DNA of 64,000 nt from Flavobacterium collinsii (GTDB taxonomy: Bacteria > Bacteroidota > Bacteroidia > Flavobacteriales > Flavobacteriaceae): the NCBI RefSeq assembly GCF_902804485.1, contig NZ_CADCST010000098.1, positions 62,001 through 126,000 of the forward strand, read 5' to 3'. How positions within the stretch are numbered: the stretch's first letter is position 1; every line of letters starts with the position of its first letter. The notes under the pieces were generated by a model. The model was not told where the DNA came from. It made no database searches and worked only from the letters and a program-made list of their open reading frames with translations. Positions 1 through 7,749 of this stretch are shown here, piece by piece. Both the position numbers and the translations under genes were made by a program.

Positions 1-1227
1 GTATGTTTTTGGCTGTTTCTCTTCGGTTTTAATTCGAATTGCAGCCTCTAAAAACTCTTTGTCCAGGAACGGAATTCTCGCTTCTAATCCGTGCGCCATT
101 GGTATTTTGTCGGCACGTAACAAATCAGCGGTAAACATTTTTTGTACTCTTTCGATTGTTTCATCCTGAAATTCCTGTGCGGATGGTGCATTTCTAAAAT
201 ACAAATGACCTCCAAAAACTTCATCCGCTCCTTCACCCGAAAGAATTACTTTAATTCCCTTATCCGCAATTGCCTTTGACAGCAAATACATTGGTACTCC
301 GGATCTTACCGAAATAATATCGTAAGTCTCAATATGGTAAATTACTTTTTCCAAAATTTCAACTCCTTCTTCTACTGTAAAATGTATTTCATGGTGTTCC
401 GTACCTAAAAACTCCGCTGCTGCTCTCGCCGCTTTGTTATCTGGTGCGTCAGCATCCAATCCGATCGAAAATGAATGCAATTTTTCGCTGTTTTCTTTCA
501 ATAAACGGGCAGCGATTGCCGATGTTAATGAAGAGTCTAATCCACCGGAAAGTAATACCCCAACAGGAACCTCGCTCATTAAACGTTTACGGGTTGCTTC
601 AACTAAAGTCTCCCGAATTAAATCTAAATCTAATTTTTGACTGGCATTAGAATGGTCTTCATATTCCGGATTGTAATATTTTACAAAACCGGTTTTACCT
701 GTATAATAATGTCCAGGAGGAAAAGTTGAAAAGGATTTACACTGATCTGAAATTGACTTCATTTCTGATGAAAAATAGATTCTTCCTCTCTCATCCAGTC
801 CATAATACAAAGGTTTTACACCAACCGCATCTCTAGCTGCAATATAATTATCCCCGTCAATAATCACAAAAGCAAAGTCGCCATCCAGCATATTACAAAA
901 TTTGTGTCCAAATTCTTCGTACAAATGAACTATGACTTCTGAATCAGATTTTGTTCTAAAGCTATGCTCTTTTAAAACCGTGTCTTTTAGTTCCTGATAG
1001 TTATAGATTTCTCCATCATGCACCATCCAGGCTTTGTTAGTTCCCTTAATAGGCTGCTTTCCAGATTTTAAATCAATAATTGACAAACTTTCATGGCACA
1101 TAATACTGCCATTTTCCATAATATGTAAATCACTTTCATCAGGACCACGATGTGACATTCTTGCAGAAAGCTCTTTTACGAGTTGCGGGTCTTTTCCTTT
1201 ACCTATAACAGCTAATAATCCAGACAT
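1..1227 (-). CDS. Asparagine synthetase B paralogue with degenerate glutaminase site (3' end outside window)
   Basis: About 409 N-terminal residues of an AsnB-type protein are visible; the C-terminus lies beyond base 1. The two-domain layout is intact: a GATase-2-like N-terminal half and a synthetase half with the ATP pyrophosphatase motif SGGLDSS and the motif SGEGADEVFGG. The glutaminase residues are not conserved. The N-terminal nucleophile Cys2 is Ser (start MSGLLAV), the Arg of HERLAIVD is Ser47 (HESLSIID), and the Asn of NGEIYNH is Asp71 (HDGEIYNY); Asp95 remains. The adjacent paralogue at 1541-3217 keeps all of them. I infer loss of glutamine hydrolysis, so it may use free ammonia, a partner, or another substrate. 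ATG 1227 was chosen because it aligns with the usual start. Confidence 0.9.
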   Translation of the reverse strand, partial: MSGLLAVIGKGKDPQLVKELSARMSHRGPDESDLHIMENGSIMCHESLSIIDLKSGKQPIKGTNKAWMVHDGEIYNYQELKDTVLKEHSFRTKSDSEVIVHLYEEFGHKFCNMLDGDFAFVIIDGDNYIAARDAVGVKPLYYGLDERGRIYFSSEMKSISDQCKSFSTFPPGHYYTGKTGFVKYYNPEYEDHSNASQKLDLDLIRETLVEATRKRLMSEVPVGVLLSGGLDSSLTSAIAARLLKENSEKLHSFSIGLDADAPDNKAARAAAEFLGTEHHEIHFTVEEGVEILEKVIYHIETYDIISVRSGVPMYLLSKAIADKGIKVILSGEGADEVFGGHLYFRNAPSAQEFQDETIERVQKMFTADLLRADKIPMAHGLEARIPFLDKEFLEAAIRIKTEEKQPKTY

Positions 1228-1393
1228 ACTGTTCTATATTTTTTTATTATTCTCTCTATATTGCCGATATTAAATCGGTTAATTAAATATCTTATGTTTT
1301 TCTAATGTTCGGCTAAGCTAAATATTATTTCTGAATTTTATGTACTTATTAAGCTACAATATTTAGTTCTTTTAATTTTATTTCAGTGAATAC

Positions 1394-1401
1394 CAAATAT
1401 A
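1394..1401 (-). promoter_or_regulatory. Candidate -7 promoter box for the asnB paralogue
   Basis: The minus strand reads TATATTTG, a full match to the Bacteroidota -7 consensus TAnnTTTG. It lies just after the asnB terminator in the direction of transcription and would give a leader of about 160 nt. That leader includes a small hairpin CCGAT-N5-ATCGG about 45 nt before the start. No clear -33 TTG lies at the usual spacing. The rest of the 313-base spacer 1228-1540 holds only this box, the hairpin and the terminator. Confidence 0.4.
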
Positions 1402-1470
1402 AAAAAGAAAGTCAAACTATTTCCAAAAAAAACTTTTAACTAATTGAAACAATACCTTTTAACAATATAA

Positions 1471-1502
1471 GACAAGAAAAACGTCCTCAGTGCTGAGAAC
1501 GT
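1471..1502 (-). terminator. Intrinsic terminator of asnB
   Basis: On the minus strand a 10-bp stem (ACGTTCTCAG with CTGAGGACGT, one U-G pair, 2-nt loop) is followed by TTTTTCTTGT. It lies about 40 bases after the asnB stop and separates it from the downstream paralogue. Confidence 0.8.
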
Positions 1503-1540
1503 CTTTCGGAAATATATATACTAATTCTAAAAATACTTGT

Positions 1541-3217
1541 TTATGCTTTAGCGTAAGCATCATCGTGTACACTTGCCACAGCTCTTCCTGATGGATCATT
1601 CATGTTCTTGAAAGCTTCATCCCATTCTAAAGCTATTTTTGTACTGCAAGCCACACTGGCTTCCTGTGGCACACATAATGCAGCCGCATCACTTGGAAAA
1701 TGTTCCGCAAAAATCGAACGATAATAATACTCTTCCTTAGAAGTTGGCGTTTGTAACGGGAATTTATACTTTGCATTTGCCAATTGTTCATCCGAAACTT
1801 CTTTGGCTACCACTTCTTTCAAAGTATCAATCCAGCTGTATCCAACACCATCCGAAAATTGCTCTTTTTGTCTCCAGGCAACACTTTCAGGCAACATGTC
1901 TTCAAATGCTTTACGAACCACCCATTTTTCCATTGAATGTTCTTTGTTTATCATTTTATCCTGCGGGTTGATTCTCATTGCTACATCCATAAATTCTTTA
2001 TCCAGGAACGGAACACGTCCTTCAATTCCCCAAGCTGCTAAACTTTTATTGGCACGTAAACAATCGTACATGTGCAGTTTCCCTAATTTACGAACGTTTT
2101 CGTCGTGAAATTCTCTCGCATTTGGTGCTTTATGAAAGTACAAATACCCTCCAAACAACTCATCTGCTCCCTCACCTGACAATACCATTTTAATCCCCAT
2201 TGATTTGATGACTCTCGCCATCAACCACATTGGAGTCGATGCTCTAACGGTCGTTACATCATAGGTTTCTAAGTTGTAAATAACATCACGAACGGCATCT
2301 AATCCTTCCTGGATAGTAAATTTAATTTCGTGGTGAATGGTTCCAATATGTTTTGCTACCACCTGTGCAGCCGCTAAATCAGGAGAACCTTCCAATCCTA
2401 CTGAAAAAGAGTGCAACTGCGGATACCAGGCATCTGTAGTATCATCTGACTCAATACGTTTTTGTGCAAACTTTTTGGCTACTGCCGACGTGATCGAAGA
2501 ATCTAAACCTCCGGAAAGTAAAACGCCATAAGGGACATCACTCATTAATTGTCTATGAACTGCTGCTTCAAGTGCTTTTTTAATTTCAGGAATACTTGTT
2601 TCATTATCTTTTACTGCCTCATAATCTGTCCAATCTCTTTTGTACCACTGCACAAATTCACCGTCTTTACTTGTCATATAATGTCCAGGAGGAAACAATT
2701 GGATTTTTGTACAATATCCTTCTAAAGCTTTTAATTCAGAAGCAACATAAAAAGTCCCATGCTGGTCCCAACCAATATATAATGGAATAATTCCCATGTG
2801 GTCACGAGCAATGAAGTACTCGTCTTTGTCAACATCATAGATTGCAAATCCAAAAATTCCGTTCATTTCATCTACAAAATGAGGTCCTTTTTCTTTGTAA
2901 AGTGCTAAGATTACTTCGCAATCACTTTCTGTCTGAAAGTTGTACTTTCCCTGAAACTGTTTACGCAATTCTCTGTGGTTGTAAATTTCGCCGTTTGCAG
3001 CCAAAACCAATTTTTTATCTTCGGTAAATAAAGGTTGTTTTCCTGAAGCCGGATCTACAATTGCCAGACGCTCGTGCGATAAAATTGCTTTATCATTGCT
3101 ATAAATTCCGCTCCAATCCGGTCCACGGTGACGGATAATTTTAGACATCTCTAATACTTGAGGTCTTAAAGTTTCGGCTTTTTGCTTTAAATCAAAGGCA
3201 CATACAATTCCACACAT
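1541..3217 (-). CDS. asnB: Asparagine synthase (glutamine-hydrolysing) AsnB
   Basis: This enzyme makes asparagine from aspartate, glutamine and ATP in the cytoplasm. The 558-residue protein is close in length and order to E. coli AsnB. It has the N-terminal nucleophile Cys2 (MCGIV), Arg50 in HERLAIVD, Asn75 in ANGEIYNH and Asp99 in ESDCEV. The synthetase half carries SGGLDSS and SGEGADELFGG, and late motifs VAWRQKEQFSDGVGYSW and DPSGRAV are near-identical to enterobacterial AsnB. The next gene downstream is a paralogue with a damaged glutaminase site. The region before the start contains CATCTTTG, one base off the -7 promoter consensus. Confidence 0.97.
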   Translation of the reverse strand: MCGIVCAFDLKQKAETLRPQVLEMSKIIRHRGPDWSGIYSNDKAILSHERLAIVDPASGKQPLFTEDKKLVLAANGEIYNHRELRKQFQGKYNFQTESDCEVILALYKEKGPHFVDEMNGIFGFAIYDVDKDEYFIARDHMGIIPLYIGWDQHGTFYVASELKALEGYCTKIQLFPPGHYMTSKDGEFVQWYKRDWTDYEAVKDNETSIPEIKKALEAAVHRQLMSDVPYGVLLSGGLDSSITSAVAKKFAQKRIESDDTTDAWYPQLHSFSVGLEGSPDLAAAQVVAKHIGTIHHEIKFTIQEGLDAVRDVIYNLETYDVTTVRASTPMWLMARVIKSMGIKMVLSGEGADELFGGYLYFHKAPNAREFHDENVRKLGKLHMYDCLRANKSLAAWGIEGRVPFLDKEFMDVAMRINPQDKMINKEHSMEKWVVRKAFEDMLPESVAWRQKEQFSDGVGYSWIDTLKEVVAKEVSDEQLANAKYKFPLQTPTSKEEYYYRSIFAEHFPSDAAALCVPQEASVACSTKIALEWDEAFKNMNDPSGRAVASVHDDAYAKA

Positions 3218-3478
3218 AACGCTATATTTTTATTTTTAAACTTCATTTTGACAAAGCAAAGATGCAATATTAGTTATAATTGAAAAACACATATCGCTAT
3301 TTTAATTACAATTTAAAACCAAAAAACAGTTTTTACATATAAAACATAAAATTTAAGTATTTAAAAAAGCCTCAAACTTAAAAATTTCAATTTCAGGTTT
3401 AATAGAAGTAAAAAACGCAAATCCAAAGAACGATCTATAAGTTAAACTTCACGATATCTCAGAATCATTGACAGATTT

Positions 3479-3548
3479 TATATGGGTCGTTCCTACGGAA
3501 CTTATGACTCGTGTTTATACCTTTTCGACGGATTGAAATCCGTCGTTA
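3479..3548. repeat. Palindrome-rich intergenic repeat motifs
   Basis: Within the 750-base gene-free stretch 3218-3968, this part contains GTCGTTCCTACGGAAC and, about 35 bases on, the inverted repeat GACGGATT-GA-AATCCGTC. From memory, such words recur between genes in flavobacteria. They resemble REP-like elements and introduce the longer array that follows. The part 3218-3478 is very AT-rich and shows nothing else I can support beyond the asnB upstream region. Confidence 0.45.
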
Positions 3549-3610
3549 CAAAATAAAGCATTCCTTCGAAACTTTTGCATAAAAACCCTAAATTCTACCT
3601 AATATCCCAA

Positions 3611-3945
3611 CAGAGAATTTTAATCTGCTGAAAAAACAATCCCGTAAACAAAGTTCAAAAAGAGTGATACACTAGAACCATTCGCTAAACAAATATTCTA
3701 GTAACGGATTCTAATCCGTAAAAAAAATAACCTAAACAAAGTTTAGAAAGAGTGACGCATAAGAGTCTTTGGCTAGACATATATTCTAACAACCGATTTT
3801 TATTCCAAAAAAAACAACCTAAACAAAGTTTCAAAAGAGCAATTTACAAGAGCCTTCGGCTCGATATTTTTATAGCAACGGATTTTAATCTGTTGAAAAA
3901 AACAATCATCAAAGCAAAGTTCCAGAGGAACGACACATTTAGATT
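3611..3945. repeat. Decayed tandem array of an ~87-bp unit
   Basis: Four degenerate copies begin near 3611, 3702, 3790 and 3876, spaced 86-91 bases. Each unit opens with a hairpin-forming word of the type AACGGATTxxAATCCGTT. It continues with AAAAAACAA and AAACAAAGTTTxAAAAGAG, and ends with a second hairpin word best preserved as GAGCCTTCGGCTC at 3850-3862. No long reading frame follows the repeat. The copies differ by many substitutions, so the array looks old. Confidence 0.6.
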
Positions 3946-3968
3946 TAAAAAAGTTTAAAAAAGAAATA

Positions 3969-4175
3969 TTAAGGTAAGGCTCTGAAAAAATAAACTATTC
4001 CTCCTAGTATCAACATCACTACGTAAAGCCAATTTTTGAAAGACTGAAAATTAATTTGAAATTTATACTGATCATTTTTTTCAGTAACATCCTTTAACCA
4101 AAGTTTGTGTAGTTTATACAAAGCAAAAGCAGCCCCAAACAAAGAGAAGCTGCATATTAAATACAGATAATCCAT
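3969..4175 (-). CDS. Small two-helix membrane protein
   Basis: This 68-residue protein has two hydrophobic segments, about residues 3-21 and 51-66, joined by a charged, lysine-rich loop. That fits a small inner-membrane hairpin protein. I recognise no family. Its start directly abuts the stop of the GreA-like gene upstream, so the two are likely co-transcribed and perhaps translationally coupled. Base composition matches the neighbourhood. It could be accessory to the GreA-like protein, but nothing in the sequence says how. Confidence 0.6.
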   Translation of the reverse strand: MDYLYLICSFSLFGAAFALYKLHKLWLKDVTEKNDQYKFQINFQSFKNWLYVVMLILGGIVYFFRALP

Positions 4176-4625
4176 TTAATTAATTTCCTGAATTAAATAT
4201 TTGGTCCCGTTAATTTCAAAAGTAAATCCCACTTTATTCCCCATTAAATGGCCCCCTAAAGGAGATTGCGGAGAAAGCGCAATAACATTTACACCGTCAA
4301 CATTGATTTTAGGAAGTGCTACACTTACATATAAATAAATTCCGTTGGCTTTCACCAAACTTCCCGAAATGATATTTTCAGTAGTTTTTAAGGCATCAAT
4401 TTTATCTAAAATCGCTTTTTGGGCAATAGCTTCTTTCAGTTTATTGGTGAGTTTTTCCTGTTCGATATGCATCATAGACAAAGCAGTTTCATGTTTGTCT
4501 CCAGCAGAACCTTTGGCATCGTTTTTAGAATCTTCGGTCAAAGCCGAAATCATGTCTCTAAAAACATCTATTCGATCCTGAACCATTTGCAGGTAATGCG
4601 AGTGTATTTTTTGTTTAAAAGTCAT
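4176..4625 (-). CDS. GreA/GreB-like C-terminal domain protein
   Basis: The 149 residues follow the Gre layout. Residues 1-75 are a helical, probably coiled-coil arm with an acidic tip region (EDSKNDAKGSAGD) followed by a conserved-looking HETALSMM stretch. Residues 85-149 resemble the FKBP-like Gre domain, with SPQSPLGGHLMG matching the SPLG/ALLG pattern. Gre factors bind RNA polymerase through the secondary channel and stimulate transcript cleavage. Whether this divergent protein does so is not shown. It lies first in a two-gene unit with the small membrane protein and is preceded by a promoter-word array. Confidence 0.7.
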   Translation of the reverse strand: MTFKQKIHSHYLQMVQDRIDVFRDMISALTEDSKNDAKGSAGDKHETALSMMHIEQEKLTNKLKEAIAQKAILDKIDALKTTENIISGSLVKANGIYLYVSVALPKINVDGVNVIALSPQSPLGGHLMGNKVGFTFEINGTKYLIQEIN

Positions 4626-4632
4626 TTTTTTA

Positions 4633-4662
4633 GGTACTGAGGTGCAAAGATACAGAGGTGCA
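4633..4662 (-). promoter_or_regulatory. Promoter-word array with TATCTTTG -7 box
   Basis: On the minus strand the words CACCTCTG, TATCTTTG, CACCTCAG and TACCT follow each other, ending about 10 bases before the GreA-like start at 4625. TATCTTTG at 4645-4652 matches the -7 consensus TAnnTTTG and is well placed for a short leader. It is one of five arrays of this word type in the window. Confidence 0.5.
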
Positions 4663-4696
4663 GAGATTTTAAATAAAAAAGTCTTCTTTTTATATT

Positions 4697-5041
4697 TTAA
4701 CCTATTATTTCATCGGGAATCCATCCTTCTTCATTAGTCAGAATTTTTCTCACCCATGTCCAACCGTTTAAGCTTTTAATTTTTAGAATTTCATCATCCT
4801 TATCGACATTCAGTTCTTTAGCAGTGTAATATTCTAAAACTTTTGCCTTTTTTTTATCCGTAGAAATTTCAAGTATCTGAACCGGTACCCAGCCTTTGTT
4901 ACTCTCATTTTTGGCCCAAATCCATCCTTTCCACTTTTCTTCTGTCTCCTCTTCTCCCAATTTTACAGTCTCGCCTATATTGAGAGTAATAGGATTTTCA
5001 TATTGTATCTTATATGCTTCAAGAATTTTAAATACTTTCAT
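4697..5041 (-). CDS. Tandem SH3-like domain protein
   Basis: The 114 residues form two related halves, about 8-58 and 67-113. Each has a variant SH3 pattern: a short tyrosine-containing strand, a hydrophobic-acidic turn (LNIGETVKLG and LNVDKDDEILK), a WxWxK/R core strand (GWIWAKN and GWTWVRK) and a closing GW-(V/I)P-(V/D)xI(L/I) strand. The halves look like an internal duplication. There is no signal peptide, so the protein is probably cytoplasmic. Variant SH3 domains bind proteins or cell-wall peptides; no partner is evident here. The gene stands alone between a GreA-like unit and an acetyltransferase. Confidence 0.7.
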   Translation of the reverse strand: MKVFKILEAYKIQYENPITLNIGETVKLGEEETEEKWKGWIWAKNESNKGWVPVQILEISTDKKKAKVLEYYTAKELNVDKDDEILKIKSLNGWTWVRKILTNEEGWIPDEIIG

Positions 5042-5084
5042 CGTTTATTGTCTTTTTATGAAATGAGCTACCAATTCTTTCGTT

Positions 5085-5103
5085 GTCAAAATCCTCTTTT
5101 GAC
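5085..5103. promoter_or_regulatory. Inverted repeat upstream of the SH3 protein gene
   Basis: GTCAAAA-TCCTC-TTTTGAC is a perfect 7-bp inverted repeat ending 44 bases before the start at 5041. It could be an operator or a small hairpin in the leader; no matching copy was seen elsewhere in the window. Confidence 0.3.
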
Positions 5104-5153
5104 ACTAAGCCATAAAGATCCTAAAAACAGTTGAAAGAAAAGACTCCTAATTA

Positions 5154-5684
5154 TTACTCAAAAAAAGCAGCCGGATAAATGACTTTTCCACTTACTCCTG
5201 ATAATCCATTTTCGGTTAAAGCAATCACCATACAATTCTCTGCAGGAACCTCAAAAGGCATCTCGATATTGTATCTTTCACAAAGTTCATAACCAAATCT
5301 CGGATAATAGTCCTGATGTCCTAATAATATAACCGATTTGTAACCCAACTCTTTCGCTACTTTATGACTGTGTAATATAAGTTTTGAACCAATTCCTTTT
5401 CCCTGAAATTCAGGTAGCACAGAAACCGGCGCCAATGCCAAAGATTCAAAAGTTTCCGTATCGTTTTTGATTTCTAACTTTGTCAATAAAATGTGCCCTA
5501 CAATTTCATTCTCTACTTCGGCAACAATAGATAGTTCAGGAATAAAAGCGTCTGATTTTCTTAATCTTTCAACCAAAAATTGTTCTTTATGGTCACTATA
5601 TTCTTCCTTTTCAAAAGCCTTCTCAATTAAATTAAAAACACTTTTATGGTCCTTTTCATTTTCTTGTCTGAGTTTAATTTTCAT
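5154..5684 (-). CDS. GNAT N-acetyltransferase, YhbS-like
   Basis: This 176-residue cytoplasmic protein has the GNAT acetyl-CoA fold. An N-terminal MKIKLRQENEKD strand leads in, a core strand reads VGHILLTKL, and motif A reads LPEFQGKGIGSKL (Q-x-x-G-x-G). After it comes VILLGHQDYYPRFGYE, typical of the YhbS group. The family acetylates small molecules or proteins; the substrate here is unknown. I start at ATG 5684. An upstream in-frame ATG at 5774 would place repeat-derived sequence (the 148-bp palindrome) in the protein and is not credible. Confidence 0.8.
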   Translation of the reverse strand: MKIKLRQENEKDHKSVFNLIEKAFEKEEYSDHKEQFLVERLRKSDAFIPELSIVAEVENEIVGHILLTKLEIKNDTETFESLALAPVSVLPEFQGKGIGSKLILHSHKVAKELGYKSVILLGHQDYYPRFGYELCERYNIEMPFEVPAENCMVIALTENGLSGVSGKVIYPAAFFE

Positions 5685-5710
5685 CTTAATTATTTTAATT
5701 ATCTGTCTAT

Positions 5711-5858
5711 TTAACCGCAAAGCACGCAAAAGTTTTTTATCATGAATCGCACTTAGCAAACGCAAAGTTCGCAAAGCTTTATGTTGAAATAGCTTTGCGA
5801 ACTTTGTATTTTATCTGCGTAACGCAAAATAAAAAACTTTTGCGTGCTTTGCGGTTAA
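5711..5858. repeat. Long nested palindrome (30-bp and 16-bp perfect stems)
   Basis: The outer arms 5711-5740 and 5829-5858 are perfect 30-bp reverse complements, beginning TTAACCGCAAAGCACGC. The inner arms 5763-5778 and 5791-5806 are perfect 16-bp complements (CAAAGTTCGCAAAGCT) around a 12-base loop. The 22-base connectors on each side are equal in length but poorly paired. It fills the spacer between the acetyltransferase start and the barrel-protein stop. It codes for nothing and resembles a MITE- or REP-like unit. Confidence 0.85.
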
Positions 5859-5865
5859 AAAAAAC

Positions 5866-7617
5866 TTAAAAATCGAACTTATAGTTAGCTCCAACAACTA
5901 CCTGAAATCCTTGTACCGGATAATTCAGCCATTTTTCATAGGCCTGATTTCCTATATTATTAAGCTTTAAGAAGCAAGTCAAACGTTCGTTGTATTTATA
6001 ACCTAAATGTGCATTGGCATCAAAATAACTTTTTAGTGTTGTAATCACCGGATCTATTCCTAAATTTAAATTCGATTGCATGTCTTTACGCTCTCCCACA
6101 AAGAAAACATTCAGTCCAGCATACCATTGCTTCGTAATATTTACGTCCAGATTTGAACTCAGTTTCATAGAAGGTAAATTCCATGCTTCTATACCGTCGA
6201 ATTTATAGCTGTTAAAAGTACCGTTGATTCCAAAAGAGACATTTTTAGAAAAATCAGCTTTTAATTCTCCATAGAAACGGAAGGTTCTCACATCATCATA
6301 AATTACTCCAAATGAGTTTCCAAAAGCATAATTTTGGTTGGAAAAATCCTCTGTATAATCGTTGCCTTTGTACAATGCTTTATCTTTTTCATTTAGATAA
6401 GAACCTGTAAGATTATAACTCACATTGTTGGCCAATTTCCCTTTTAAACCTGCAAAAACGGTATATTGATTATTGGTAGGTTTCATATTAAGTGTTGGGG
6501 ATAAAAACGGATTCCCGGTAACAAAATCAGCATAAGAATTTTGATTCAAACCTCCGTTTACTCCTGTGTAGAAAATCATCAAATCCCCAACCAGTTTATA
6601 GGAAGCATTCACTTTTGGATAAATATAGAACTTGTTTCCGCTGTTTTCAGAATCCAAACCATAAAACAATCCGGCTCCTAGCTCCAATGTCCAGTCATTT
6701 TCTAAAATCACAAAACTTGGTTCAATTCCAAAATTCGTAAGGCTGTACTTTAAAGGGTTTGTATTATCGTGAGCATAATTATGTTCGAAAGATCCGCTAA
6801 CATGATCTACAATAATATTGGTATTTATGGATTGATCCATTATTTCTACTTTGAAAGAAGGTTTCACATAGAACCGATTTTCTGACGATGAAAAACTATC
6901 TGAGAAATGCGTAAACTTGGTCGAGATCTTACTAAAAATTCCCTCTGTAAAAGCTACATTACCACCTAAAGAAATAGTGTTATAAGAATGATTTGGATTG
7001 ATCCCTCTTATTAAATCATCTCGGGTTTGTCCGACCAAAGTAGCACCAAAATCAGCTGGTAAACCATACCAGTTGTACAATTGATTCTGATAGCCCAAAT
7101 CAACATTCCAGGACATATCACGATTGTTTACACCATACCCTACATTTAGCGCCGTATCGTAAAACTCATCATTTAAATCTACACCTTTAATTCCGCCCTG
7201 AGAAGAGTGATGACGAAACATTCCTGCTACATAATCGTTGTTCCCCAACTCCTGATTGACAAATAATTCAGCATTTAAAGTACCATAATTACCTACTCCT
7301 AAAGTGGCATAATTGTTAAATAGTTTTTCTTTTTTAGATTTCTCAACACCTTCGGCCTTTCCTTTTGATGGAGTAAATGTAGAAGCCACGGGAACAGATA
7401 AAATACTATATTTTATAGTTTCTTTTGGCTGATTTCCGGTATCGTCAAGCGAAGGTGTTTCTTTTACTTTAAAAGCATCTGAAATTGTTGGCGAATACGG
7501 TTTTACTACGTTTACTGTTTCTGTTCCGATTGTTTCATTTTTCTTTTGCGAAAATGAAAACTGCACAACAAACATTACTAGTAAAATGATGATTTTATTC
7601 TGGCAATTAATTTTCAT
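5866..7617 (-). CDS. Outer-membrane beta-barrel protein, TonB-receptor-like
   Basis: The 583-residue protein has an N-terminal signal peptide (hydrophobic residues 9-22, ending FSFSQ). A short proline- and threonine-rich periplasmic stretch (to about 95) follows. After that come many alternating aromatic-glycine beta strands such as ATLGVGNYGTLNAELFV, ending in VVGANYKFDF with a terminal aromatic as in outer-membrane barrels. The last strands resemble TonB-dependent receptor C-termini, but I see no plug domain, so it is shorter than a classical receptor. It may be a porin-like or accessory barrel. The large TPR protein and PhzF-like gene lie upstream on the same strand. Confidence 0.75.
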   Translation of the reverse strand: MKINCQNKIIILLVMFVVQFSFSQKKNETIGTETVNVVKPYSPTISDAFKVKETPSLDDTGNQPKETIKYSILSVPVASTFTPSKGKAEGVEKSKKEKLFNNYATLGVGNYGTLNAELFVNQELGNNDYVAGMFRHHSSQGGIKGVDLNDEFYDTALNVGYGVNNRDMSWNVDLGYQNQLYNWYGLPADFGATLVGQTRDDLIRGINPNHSYNTISLGGNVAFTEGIFSKISTKFTHFSDSFSSSENRFYVKPSFKVEIMDQSINTNIIVDHVSGSFEHNYAHDNTNPLKYSLTNFGIEPSFVILENDWTLELGAGLFYGLDSENSGNKFYIYPKVNASYKLVGDLMIFYTGVNGGLNQNSYADFVTGNPFLSPTLNMKPTNNQYTVFAGLKGKLANNVSYNLTGSYLNEKDKALYKGNDYTEDFSNQNYAFGNSFGVIYDDVRTFRFYGELKADFSKNVSFGINGTFNSYKFDGIEAWNLPSMKLSSNLDVNITKQWYAGLNVFFVGERKDMQSNLNLGIDPVITTLKSYFDANAHLGYKYNERLTCFLKLNNIGNQAYEKWLNYPVQGFQVVVGANYKFDF

Positions 7618-7620
7618 ATA

Positions 7621-7745
7621 TCTTTTTTTTGAGAGGAAAGAAAATAGAATAAAGAGTATAGACTTCCTTTCTTTTCTAAATTTTCTTCTAACTCTATAAT
7701 TCTATATTCTATTCTCTGTACTCTATTCTCTTTATTCTAACTTCT
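7621..7745. repeat. TCTATTCTCT word array with hairpin arms
   Basis: The spacer is built of pyrimidine-rich words (TCTATATTCTATTCTCTG and similar) and their complements. TAGAATAAAGAG at 7645-7656 is the exact reverse complement of CTCTTTATTCTA at 7728-7739, extendable with one mismatch. The array lies 3' of the PhzF-like gene and 5' of the barrel gene. It shares words with the array at 8614-8812. Confidence 0.55.
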
Positions 7746-7749
7746 TAAA

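Noticed and set aside
3611..3945. Possible CRISPR array, because units are regularly spaced
   Set aside because: Units are diverged along their whole length with no constant repeat and unique spacer pattern, and no cas genes are present.
3752..3958. A 68-codon open frame inside the 87-bp repeat array
   Set aside because: It is made of repeat units and poly-lysine/asparagine text from A-rich DNA, with no recognisable protein pattern.
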